Shown: in pieces, positions 28,429-35,916 of the stretch | Layout of the letters: each line of letters opens with the position of its first letter | Position numbering within the stretch: position 1 is the first letter of the stretch | NCBI RefSeq assembly: GCF_017875325.1 | Contig: NZ_JAGGMN010000001.1 | Span: 992,001-1,056,000 of the forward strand | Direction of reading: 5' to 3' | DNA: 64,000 bases | Source of the DNA: Methanofollis sp. W23 | Lineage (GTDB): Archaea; Halobacteriota; Methanomicrobia; Methanomicrobiales; Methanofollaceae | Notes under the pieces: model-generated | The model's input: the letters and a program-made list of their open reading frames with translations, nothing else | The model's database searches: none | What the model was told of the DNA's origin: nothing | Translations under genes and position numbers: made by a program

Positions 28429-29391
28429 TTGAAGAAAGGGATGAAGGGGAGAATGATCCGGGATTTTTTTGCCGAACTCGAAGAAGACGAGAGTAAAATC
28501 CTCGAATATGATGGGGTGATCCTCTCTGGCCCCGGGTCCCCACAAAGAGACGAGTTTCGAGATCCAGACAGACCGATCTCTCTCCCCTCGAGTGTGAAAG
28601 AGAAAGTTTTGTTTGTCATAAAAATTCTGCCCCACATCAGACGGGTCCAGAAGGCCCAGAAACAGAGCGTCATCTCACTGGAACAGAATCCTGAAAACCC
28701 AAAGACGATCGCCAGTGACGATTTTCTTCACGACCTCGAACTCACAGCGACCGAGATGGGGGCCTCTGCGATCGGGTATGCCACGGTCTCTGAAGATGAG
28801 ATCTTTACCCAGAAAGGGATCCTCTACAAAAACGCCATCGTGCTGACCGCGCCGATGGACAGAGAAAAGATCAATACTGCACCTGGTTTTGATAGTTCTG
28901 AGACGTCCTTTGCTTCTTATGCAATGCTTGGAGAGATCGTGAACCAGGTTGCCGGTCATCTACGGGCACACGGGTTCGGGGCCCAGGCAGATCCGGCGCT
29001 GGGCGGGAAGGTGTCGTTCCCAGATCTCGCGGAGAACGCAACCATCGGTCTTCGCGGGAGGCACGGGCTTCTGATCTCCCCTGAGAACGGCCCGTGCCAG
29101 AGGATTGCGGCGGTCTATACGAGCATCACGAACCTGCCGACCTCTTCCGAGAACCCGCATCTATGGATCCGTGATTTCTGCAGGACATGCGGGGAATGCG
29201 CCAAACATTGCCCTGGGGGAGCGATCAACCTGGGATACGAACCAGGTCCAGAGGGGCGCCGCCCCTTTATTGACGCGAAGAAATGCCATCCCTATTTCGA
29301 GGAGTACCATGGGTGCGGGGTGTGCATACGGGTCTGTCCGTTCCACATGCAGGGGTATGAAATGGTCCGTGCAAAGGTAAAAAAGAGTTGA
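28429..29391 (+). CDS. QueG/reductive-dehalogenase-like 4Fe-4S protein
   Basis: A 320-aa redox protein. The C-terminus carries two ferredoxin clusters, CRTCGECAKHCP and CGVCIRVCP, with an extra Cys in KKCHPY. The middle has KGILYKNAIVLTAPMD and VNQVAGHLRAHGFGAQADP and GRHGLLISPENGP, the pattern of reductive-dehalogenase and QueG-like domains. No TAT signal or cobalamin motif was recognised, so respiration of organohalides is not claimed. A TTG start at 28429 is favoured because GGAGGG stands six bases before it; ATG codons at 28441 and 28453 are alternatives with poorer spacing. It stands alone between repeat-rich gaps. Confidence 0.78.
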   Translation: MKKGMKGRMIRDFFAELEEDESKILEYDGVILSGPGSPQRDEFRDPDRPISLPSSVKEKVLFVIKILPHIRRVQKAQKQSVISLEQNPENPKTIASDDFLHDLELTATEMGASAIGYATVSEDEIFTQKGILYKNAIVLTAPMDREKINTAPGFDSSETSFASYAMLGEIVNQVAGHLRAHGFGAQADPALGGKVSFPDLAENATIGLRGRHGLLISPENGPCQRIAAVYTSITNLPTSSENPHLWIRDFCRTCGECAKHCPGGAINLGYEPGPEGRRPFIDAKKCHPYFEEYHGCGVCIRVCPFHMQGYEMVRAKVKKS

Positions 29392-29440
29392 GAATGTGCT
29401 TTCGCCGGACGGTGCAAAAAAAAGATCCTGGTCCTGCCCC

Positions 29441-29644
29441 TCGGTCTAAACCCTGTCCTCCACCTGGGGGCGTGCCGTCCCCCAAACACCCCGCTCCATG
29501 ATAGGTCGGGGACGGCAGCACTCTCTTTATGGTCATCCTATCGTGGTCCCTGGGGTGCGGGCGGCACTCGCCCCCGGACAAAGGGGTAGGAAGGCGGGTG
29601 ACACACGTCTCCCCTACACAAGAGGTGAGGGGTTCTACAGAGCC
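29441..29644 (+). mobile_element. Copy of the dispersed element, right end intact
   Basis: The right end GGGTTCTACAGAGCC at 29630-29644 is well kept. Inside are CCATGATAGGTCGGGGACGG, GGGTGCGGGCGGCACTCGCC and GGGTGACACACGTCTCCCC. The left end (GGTCTAAACCCTGTCC) is mutated. It shares its order with the copy at 33588-33813. Confidence 0.65.
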
Positions 29645-30268
29645 GATCTTTCAGCCATAATTTCTTCTGCGAGGAAGGTCGGAGAGGTTTGGGATGACCC
29701 CTTAATCAGGCCCCGTCCTATCGAGATCCCGATCCGGCCCACATACCCTGGATCAAATGAGGGTATGGGGGTATTTTTGGGAGGGGGAGACCAGGTCAGC
29801 ACGACACTCACCCCCATAGGAGGGAGAGAATGGCTGCCGAAAAAATAGGAAAATTGTATGGGTCATACTCCTCGCGTCTTTTCTCATGCTTTTGATCTTT
29901 GCCCCTGGCTCGATCATCTTCCCTCCTCTTGCTTCGTCGCGGGGGACTGAGGGGGGCGGCCAGATCCCCACAGAGATAGCAAACCTGAGGATTTCTACAA
30001 AGCCCAATTTTCAAATCTCTAATGATCCTCCTGATAGGTCTCAGTCGCCCCCACTTCCCCTGCACAATCCTCTCCAGAAAAATCGGAAGGGGTCTGAAGG
30101 CAGGTGGCGTGTCCTCCCCCTGCAAGAGGTACGGGGTTCACCTAAAATTTTTCAGAGAGGCAAACCCTGAGATCTCATCCTCCCCCTCGCTCGTGCCAGA
30201 ACACAACCCTTATCACGCCGACCTCCCATCTCACATTCTAACGGCCATACCCGTAAAGGAGATCAAAT
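29645..30268. other. Gene-free stretch with another repeat end
   Basis: No gene can be supported in about 620 bp. GAGGATTTCTACAAAGCCC near 29985-30003 is a second right-end-like terminal repeat, implying that a diverged element abuts the one before. GGAGATC seven bases before the ATG at 30269 is the ribosome site of the HEAT-repeat gene. Confidence 0.45.
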
Positions 30269-31807
30269 ATGTCTGAAAAACCCGAACTCGATCGTGTCCC
30301 TCCCCTGATCGACGCCCTCTCAACGCCATTGCTCAGGGTGCGCTCCATCGCGGTGGCGGGACTTGCCAGACAGAGGGATGCGAGGGCACTTGGACCCATC
30401 ATCGAATCGGTCAGGGGCCTGGACGGCGCAGATGTGGAAGACGTCTGTCAGTATATCAGCGACGTCATCGAAGCCCTTGCTTCCTTTGGTGACAGGACCG
30501 CTCTCAAACCGTTAGTCTCTCTCCTTGATGCCGAGTTCGACGACCTTCACCCCATTGTCTGGAACCTCACCGAAGACGACAGGTCTGCTATTGAATCGAT
30601 GGCAGAACTCTATGTGTATGACGTCGAACCCCTCAAAGAGATCATGTACGGGCCATATTCCGTCGGCGTCAAAAAAATGATGATTAGCCTCCTCATGGAG
30701 GTCGATACCCTGGACGCCGACCGGGTTCTTCTTGATCTGGTCCAGGACAGAGAGGTAGACGAATATCTTGTCTCTGAGGCGATCTATGTGCTGGGGGTCC
30801 ATGGGTGCAGGGACGCATTCGAACCCATTTGCAGGGTCATGGCCGACAGGGAGCGCTATACCGACGACACTCGGAGTTCTGCGGCGGTCGCACTCGGGCG
30901 GATCGGGGACCAGAGGGCGCTCGCTCCCCTGGTGGTGGTGCTCGCCGACCAGGATGATGCCCCGTATTCTATGACTGCAGAGTGCGCCGCCGATGCGCTT
31001 GAGATGCTTGTGCTCGACGAAGACGAGGAGGAATGGGGGGAAGAACCCGTTGAGGGTGACGATGAGGTGTTCGGGGTGCTCATCGAGGCACTTGCCTCCC
31101 CTGACCCCGACATGCAGGTCCTTGGAGTGCGGGGGCTTGGGGCGCTCGGGGATTCCAGGGCCGTGCCCCAGATCCTTGAGGCCCTTCGAAACTGGGAAGA
31201 GAGTGAAGAGTACCTCACCTTCTGCCGGGAGGCAATCACGGCGGTGGGAACGATCGGCGATGCATCGGCGGTGACACCGCTCTTCGAGACCCTCGACGAG
31301 ATCGAGCAGGAGTCCGAGGTGTTTACGGACCACTTCCTCAACTCCCAAGAACTCTATGAGGAGGCATTTCAGGCGGTGGCCGGGATGGGGGAGGAGATCG
31401 TCGGGACACTCCACGAGATCGTCGCCGGGGAATATGGCCTGGTCATCAGGGCGATGGCGGTCCAGACGCTGGAGTATTTCCATGACCAGTATTCAGAGGC
31501 GGTCCTGATCGAGGCGCTGGAGAACAGAGACGAGCAGGAGGTTGCGGCATGGGCGGCCGACGCCCTGGGGCGTCGGGGGTCGACCGGCGCGGTGGCCCCA
31601 CTCTGCAGGGTCGCCTGCGACACCAGGCACTACGAGGATATATGTCGCCTCTCCGCAATCGGCGCCCTCGGCGAGATCGGGGACCCACGGGCCCTCAGGA
31701 CGTTGCTGGAGATGATCTCCAAGGAAGAACACTACGGCGAGCGCGCGTCTGATGCCTATGAAGCGTTTGAGTCGATCATCGAGATGATGGAAGATCGGAG
31801 AGAATAA
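30269..31807 (+). CDS. HEAT-repeat (PBS-lyase-type) protein
   Basis: A 512-aa acidic protein built almost entirely from HEAT/PBS-lyase repeats, for example PLLRVRSIAVAGLARQRDAR, ALGRIGDQRALAPLVVVLAD, GLGALGDSRAVPQILEALRN, ADALGRRGSTGAVAPLCRVA and IGALGEIGDPRALRTLLEMI. It has no enzymatic motif, signal peptide or membrane segment, so it is likely a protein-interaction scaffold. An acidic linker (DEDEEEWGEEPVEGDDEVFG) sits near residue 255. No operon partner is visible; the neighbours on both sides are repeats. Such proteins assist bilin or Fe-S enzymes in other organisms, but no target can be named here. Confidence 0.88.
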   Translation: MSEKPELDRVPPLIDALSTPLLRVRSIAVAGLARQRDARALGPIIESVRGLDGADVEDVCQYISDVIEALASFGDRTALKPLVSLLDAEFDDLHPIVWNLTEDDRSAIESMAELYVYDVEPLKEIMYGPYSVGVKKMMISLLMEVDTLDADRVLLDLVQDREVDEYLVSEAIYVLGVHGCRDAFEPICRVMADRERYTDDTRSSAAVALGRIGDQRALAPLVVVLADQDDAPYSMTAECAADALEMLVLDEDEEEWGEEPVEGDDEVFGVLIEALASPDPDMQVLGVRGLGALGDSRAVPQILEALRNWEESEEYLTFCREAITAVGTIGDASAVTPLFETLDEIEQESEVFTDHFLNSQELYEEAFQAVAGMGEEIVGTLHEIVAGEYGLVIRAMAVQTLEYFHDQYSEAVLIEALENRDEQEVAAWAADALGRRGSTGAVAPLCRVACDTRHYEDICRLSAIGALGEIGDPRALRTLLEMISKEEHYGERASDAYEAFESIIEMMEDRRE

Positions 31808-31852
31808 AGACGAGGAAGATCAGGCCTGGAAAGTCCATCTAATACTCTTTAC

Positions 31853-31872
31853 GAGGGAGGTGTCTTCCTCCC
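31853..31872. terminator. Possible hairpin terminator
   Basis: GGGAGG and CCTCCC pair around a six-base loop shortly after the HEAT-repeat gene. There is no strong T-run afterwards, so the call is weak. Confidence 0.3.
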
Positions 31873-31899
31873 CTATCTTTTGCAGGGAGAATGCGCGCA

Positions 31900-31995
31900 T
31901 CGAACGCCTTCCCTTATCTGTACCGGCTGGGACGACCAGAAGAGGCGGAGGAGTCATGTTCGTACTAACAATTGAGGAGGAGTTCTACAGACCCC
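31900..31995 (+). repeat. Right-end fragment of the dispersed element
   Basis: GAGGAGTTCTACAGACCCC at about 31976-31995 matches the right terminal repeat. Only a weak match to the interior is present to its left. It abuts the stop codon of the first membrane protein gene. Confidence 0.45.
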
Positions 31996-31998
31996 TTT

Positions 31999-32613
31999 CT
32001 ACGGGATCTTTGTGATGATGCCACCCAGCACAAAGAGGAGGAGGCCGTTGACCACGACGATCCCTGCGATGACCATCCCTGAAACAAGACCCGGTATCAG
32101 CATGGTGATCCCGAAGGCGATGGCCACGAAGTTCAAGACTGTCTGGGTGACCAGGAGATTTTTGATGGTCGGGGGGAGCGGGCCGGGGACAGGGGTTCCG
32201 GCGCCGTCCTTCAGCGACAAAAACCGCTTTGTAAGGAGGACCCCTCCGCCAAGGATATTCAGGAGCCCGAGGAGGACCTGGATCACCCCGGTCAGCACCC
32301 CCGGCACAATACATGAGACCACTCCCATCGCGGCAAATACGACCCCTACGATCATCAGGAACCACGAACGCGTATACTGGCCCATCGGCGTCTCCCCGAG
32401 GGCCATCATCTGGATGGCCATGATGACCATCAGCAGACCGAGCTGGCCGTCAGGGGAGAAGGGGATCACCCCGAGGTTTACCGGGAAGAGCAGGAGCCCG
32501 AGGAGGACCAGGAGCGTCCCGACCAGGATGAGTATAGCGATGGTGAGCGGGAGGGAGACGTCCCTGAACAGTCTTGAGCGGTGCACCGGGTTCTCTTGCG
32601 TCATGGGAGTCAT
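31999..32613 (-). CDS. Membrane protein, paralogue of the gene upstream
   Basis: A 204-aa protein with about six predicted membrane helices: LTIAILILVGTLLVLLGLLL, LLMVIMAIQMMALGETPMG, WFLMIVGVVFAAMGVVSCIV, TGVIQVLLGLLNILGGGVLL, FVAIAFGITMLIPGLVSGMV and VVNGLLLFVLGGIIT. The GETPMGQYTRSW and SCIVPGVLT segments recur as GKTPFGDLRRSW and ACFIPGTLS in the upstream gene, showing tandem duplication. Its start overlaps that gene's stop by 4 bp. It has some likeness to DUF308-type acid-resistance membrane proteins; the function is unknown. Confidence 0.8.
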   Translation of the reverse strand: MTPMTQENPVHRSRLFRDVSLPLTIAILILVGTLLVLLGLLLFPVNLGVIPFSPDGQLGLLMVIMAIQMMALGETPMGQYTRSWFLMIVGVVFAAMGVVSCIVPGVLTGVIQVLLGLLNILGGGVLLTKRFLSLKDGAGTPVPGPLPPTIKNLLVTQTVLNFVAIAFGITMLIPGLVSGMVIAGIVVVNGLLLFVLGGIITKIP

Positions 32614-33215
32614 CCTGGATTCTCTGTCCCTTCAGGGGAGTACTCACGATGAACGGTCTGAAGGCTCCACGAGAGATAGAAAAAACTGGACCCATAGAGG
32701 ATGAGGAGCACCGCGGTCTCTGGATCGGTGGTGAGGCCAGGGAAGAGGGTGACAAGCCCAAGGATGACCGAGATGAGATAGACGAGGGTGCAGGCGACGG
32801 TGAGGTGGCGCAATATTCCAGAGATCTTCATCCACCTTCTCCCCCTCTCTTCTGGGACGAACAACTGGAGAAGAAGCGTGATTCCCCCCACCGAGAGCAT
32901 TATTCCGACAAGGACGCGGACGAGCGTGCTCAGGGTGCCTGGAATAAAACAGGCGACCATCCCGACGACCGCCGTGCAGATCCCGAGGATGATGACCGCC
33001 CATGACCGGCGGAGGTCACCGAAGGGGGTCTTGCCCATGGTGACGACCTGAAAGGAGATGATGACGAGGAAGAGCCCGTAGGTGCTGTCGGGCGCATAGG
33101 GGAGTGCTCCAGTATGGATCCAGAAGAGGAGCAGCCCGAAGAGGAGCATGAATATGCCAAAGATCAGGATGATCACCACTTCGAGGGAGAGGTCGGACGC
33201 CACTTTTCCTGTCAA
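32610..33215 (-). CDS. Membrane protein, first of a paralogous pair
   Basis: A 201-aa protein with about six membrane helices starting VVIILIFGIFMLLFGLLLFW, and the family segments ISFQVVTMGKTPFGDLRRSW and VGMVACFIPGTLSTLVRVLV. The C-terminus is short and charged (HREYSPEGTENPG). It is translated just before its paralogue (ATGA overlap), so the two may form a hetero-oligomer. No transport or enzymatic motif is recognised. Confidence 0.8.
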   Translation of the reverse strand: MTGKVASDLSLEVVIILIFGIFMLLFGLLLFWIHTGALPYAPDSTYGLFLVIISFQVVTMGKTPFGDLRRSWAVIILGICTAVVGMVACFIPGTLSTLVRVLVGIMLSVGGITLLLQLFVPEERGRRWMKISGILRHLTVACTLVYLISVILGLVTLFPGLTTDPETAVLLILYGSSFFYLSWSLQTVHREYSPEGTENPG

Positions 33216-33587
33216 AGAGGGGTTTTCATGCTGCTGACCTTCAGGTGCCAGAAGTCCATTCCTCCATGGATGTATTCGATAAAGGATGATGAGATGAGGC
33301 TGATCAGATAACGCACAGGAATATTCGTCGACGCATATTTAAGGATTTCTATTTTTTGTCGGGGGAAAAGGGATCACATCTCATCTCCTGCAACAGGGCA
33401 GGAGAATCAGGGATAAAACCGGGGTTCAGGCGTACGCTAGGGTCATTGCGAATTTTTCAGGCCTCACTCTTGCAGAAGAGAGAGATGGGGGATGGTTGAC
33501 CATGCATCGACTTCCCCCTATATTCTTCTGCATGGGGTCTATTGAGAGATTCCAGATCTGGCGGTCAGGAAAATGTTCTGCATTTCT

Positions 33588-33813
33588 GGCTTTGTAAAAA
33601 TCCTCTGGCTCTCTCTCTGGCGGGGGGTGTGCCGCCCCCCGAACCCCTGCGCCACGATTGGTCGTGGACGGCAATCCCTCTTCAGGGAGTTTGAATAGGT
33701 CTTTCCGGCCCAATCTTCTTCCCTGAGGTCAAGGCCGGACGGCAGAAAAGGGAGGGAGGAAGCCGCTGTATCGCTCCTGTACCTGGAAACATTGCGAGGG
33801 TTTCTACAGGACC
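33588..33813 (+). mobile_element. Copy of the dispersed miniature element with both ends
   Basis: The left end GGCTTTGTAAAAATCCTC at 33588 and the right end GGTTTCTACAGGACC at 33799-33813 bracket about 226 bp, including GCCACGATTGGTCGTGGACG. It is shorter than the 265-300 bp copies and lacks the ACTTGAGAAGAT block. The segment 33311-33587 before it holds no gene I can support. Confidence 0.7.
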
Positions 33814-33925
33814 GAAATTACCATCACCTCTACCAGTCGGCGAGATCACAGGGCATCTGATCTCTGGTTTGCGTTTACCGTATTCCCTGCTCTCTAAAAC
33901 CTGGAAGCCAGAGTGAAATCCAACA

Positions 33926-33937
33926 CTATATATATAG
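33926..33937 (+). promoter_or_regulatory. Archaeal TATA box of the decarboxylase gene
   Basis: CTATATATATAG is a very strong TATA box. Transcription would start about 25 bp downstream, just before or within the GAGAGG ribosome site that precedes the ATG at 33968 by seven bases. Confidence 0.65.
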
Positions 33938-33967
33938 ACGGATAATATGTGCCAGAGAGGAATATCT

Positions 33968-34762
33968 ATGTTCCAACCGCGTCGCGACTACACGTATTTG
34001 ATGCCGGTCCATTTCGGAGGATCCCTCTTTGATCCCGAGACGGTCGTCACGCAGCGATCGACCTCTCTGGCGCTCAGTTATGAGACCGAGAGAGAGAGTC
34101 TTGAACACTACATCCCTGAAGGATTTGAATTGTTGGCGCCTGAAGTGCAGGTCAACTTCAGCAAATTCACCGAGATCAACTGGATGCAGGGCGGGCAGTA
34201 CAACCTCATCAATGTGGCGGCGCCGGTCAGGTTCCATGGGGAGAAGGACCAGGTGGATGGTGCGTACACCCTGGTGGTCTGGGAGAACAAGACCGCTCCG
34301 ATCCTCGGGGGACGGGAGCAGACTGGTATTCCAAAGATTTATGCAGAGATCGAGGACCTGCACATCGTCAGGCCGCATTATGCCACGACAGTCAGTTACG
34401 AGGGGAACACCTTCCTCACCATGGACTTCGAGGCCACGGGAGCGGTCACCGGGGGAGACCTGGAGGCGGTAAAGACCCAGTTTGCGTCGATGAACACCCT
34501 GGGGTGGCGGTATATCCCGAAGGTGGGAGCGCCCGGTGCGGAATTGAGCCAGTTTGTCCTCTACCCACAGGGCATGGAGGTGGAATCAGCACAGGCAGGG
34601 CTGGGCACCCTCCAGTGGACCGAACTGACCCCGATGCAGAACCCTGCCCAGTATTACATCATCAACAGTCTTGCCGCGCTCCCGGTCAAAAGGGTGACGC
34701 AGGCGGTGCTGGCAGAAGGGACGGCCGTCCTTCGTGCGATGGGTGCGAGGGTCATCGAATGA
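33968..34762 (+). CDS. Acetoacetate decarboxylase (ADC) superfamily protein
   Basis: A 264-aa protein of the ADC fold. [15 protein letters not shown] contains the family's E-x-x-G-x-P-K motif, whose Lys forms the Schiff base in true decarboxylases; the residue is kept here. Other family blocks are [17 protein letters not shown] and [18 protein letters not shown]. The start at 33968 ([14 protein letters not shown]) has GAGAGG seven bases upstream. Relatives include decarboxylases and aldolase-dehydratases, so the reaction is uncertain, but a keto-acid substrate fits the adjacent short-chain dehydrogenase, which begins 12 bp later and is surely co-transcribed. Confidence 0.85.
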   Translation: MFQPRRDYTYLMPVHFGGSLFDPETVVTQRSTSLALSYETERESLEHYIPEGFELLAPEVQVNFSKFTEINWMQGGQYNLINVAAPVRFHGEKDQVDGAYTLVVWENKTAPILGGREQTGIPKIYAEIEDLHIVRPHYATTVSYEGNTFLTMDFEATGAVTGGDLEAVKTQFASMNTLGWRYIPKVGAPGAELSQFVLYPQGMEVESAQAGLGTLQWTELTPMQNPAQYYIINSLAALPVKRVTQAVLAEGTAVLRAMGARVIE

Positions 34763-34774
34763 GAGGTGGAACAT

Positions 34775-35605
34775 ATGGATGAGTATTATAATGGGAAGAT
34801 CAGTCTTGTCACCGGCGCGAATTCGGGGATCGGGTATGCGGTGGCCGAGGAACTCCTGAAGAGGGGATCGGTCGTCTATCTGGCCGGCCGGAATCCAGAA
34901 AAAATCGCCAGGGCCGCGGCGCAACTCTCGACGTATGGGGACCGCGTCCACACGCTCGTCATGGACGTGACGGAGCAGGAGCAGGTGCAGCAGGGCATCG
35001 AGAAGACGGCGGCAGAGGCCGGCAGATTGGACTTCCTCTTCAACAACGCGGGGGTGGGGGGCACCATCCCATTCGAGCAGGCGAGCCTGGAGGACTGGAA
35101 GACGATCATCGATACCAATATCTGGAGCGTCATCTATGGAGTCCATTTTGCGATGCCGATCATGCTCGGGCAGGGCTCGGGCCATATCGTGAACACCAGT
35201 TCGATTGCAGGCATCATCCCGCCCCCGTTCCAGGCGCTCTATTCTCTCACGAAATACGGGGTGACCGGCATGACCGAGTGCCTGAAATACGAGTTTGCAG
35301 AGAAGGGGATTCACTTCTCGACCATCTGTCCTGCCAATATCGCGACCGCGATCTTCAACAAGAGCATCGACGGCAAAGCCCACGGCGACCTGCGGATCCC
35401 TGACGACGCCTATCCTGTCGAGAAGGCGGCGGCGCTGATCCTGGACCGGGTGGCGGAGCAGAGGGGGATCATCGTCGTGCCCGAGGATCCGAATACCGAT
35501 GCCTGGAGGGGATATGTTCTTGGCGACCAGGAGGTGGAGGCGCAGTTGTACCAGATGGCGCGTGAGCGCAGGGAGGCGTTTGAGAAGGGGGGGACGTATT
35601 TTTGA
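34775..35605 (+). CDS. Short-chain dehydrogenase/reductase (SDR)
   Basis: A 276-aa NAD(P)-dependent oxidoreductase. The TGANSGIG nucleotide-binding loop, AGRNPEK, MDVTEQEQV, NNAGVGG and the catalytic triad S (NTSSIAG) and YSLTK (Y-x-x-x-K) are all present. The ATG at 34775 is preferred over an in-frame GTG at 34766 because GAGAGGTGG precedes it at normal spacing. It likely acts on the product of the adjacent ADC-like enzyme, interconverting a ketone or keto acid and an alcohol; the actual substrate is unknown. Confidence 0.9.
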   Translation: MDEYYNGKISLVTGANSGIGYAVAEELLKRGSVVYLAGRNPEKIARAAAQLSTYGDRVHTLVMDVTEQEQVQQGIEKTAAEAGRLDFLFNNAGVGGTIPFEQASLEDWKTIIDTNIWSVIYGVHFAMPIMLGQGSGHIVNTSSIAGIIPPPFQALYSLTKYGVTGMTECLKYEFAEKGIHFSTICPANIATAIFNKSIDGKAHGDLRIPDDAYPVEKAAALILDRVAEQRGIIVVPEDPNTDAWRGYVLGDQEVEAQLYQMARERREAFEKGGTYF

Positions 35606-35635
35606 GATCAGGCTCACATCTTTTTTCGCGACGGC

Positions 35636-35740
35636 ATGAACACACGAACGCCCGCGATCATCTCGGCGAGTCGGGCGACAGGCATCCCGGCTTTCTATAC
35701 TGAATGGCTCATGAACAGGCTGCGGGCCGGGCATGCGGTC
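35636..35740 (+). pseudogene. 5' fragment of a DUF1848 gene
   Basis: About 34 codons (RTPAIISASRATGIPAFYTE, then WLMNRLRAGHAV) are nearly identical in kind to the start of the complete DUF1848 gene at 26823. Similarity ends abruptly near 35740, where an antisense regulator remnant begins. This is a deletion junction rather than a short gene. Confidence 0.8.
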
Positions 35741-35905
35741 TGCCCTTTTCCGGTGAGTTCGAGAGTGACCTCTGTCTCATTTCGCAGGCCGCGAACTTTT
35801 TTTATCAGTCCGCGCTTTGTCAGCCGGGTTATCGTCCGGGATGCGGCCGGGGGCGTTAACCCCAATCGGGAGAGGCGAACGGTTGGAAACAGAAACGCGT
35901 GACCC
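35728..35905 (-). pseudogene. Winged-helix (MarR-like) regulator fragment
   Basis: On the minus strand a frame without a start codon reads VRLSRLGLTPPAASRTITRL and then TKRGLIKKVRGLRNETEVTL, a typical MarR-type recognition helix and wing. The N-terminal part is missing and the frame is continuous with the stop of the histidine kinase, so this is a remnant fused by deletion to the DUF1848 fragment. Confidence 0.6.
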
Positions 35906-35916
35906 GGTTTCAGGAC

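Noticed and set aside
30512-31483. 323-codon minus-strand frame opposite the HEAT-repeat gene
   Set aside because: It has no ribosome site and no recognisable similarity; the plus strand has clear periodic HEAT repeats.
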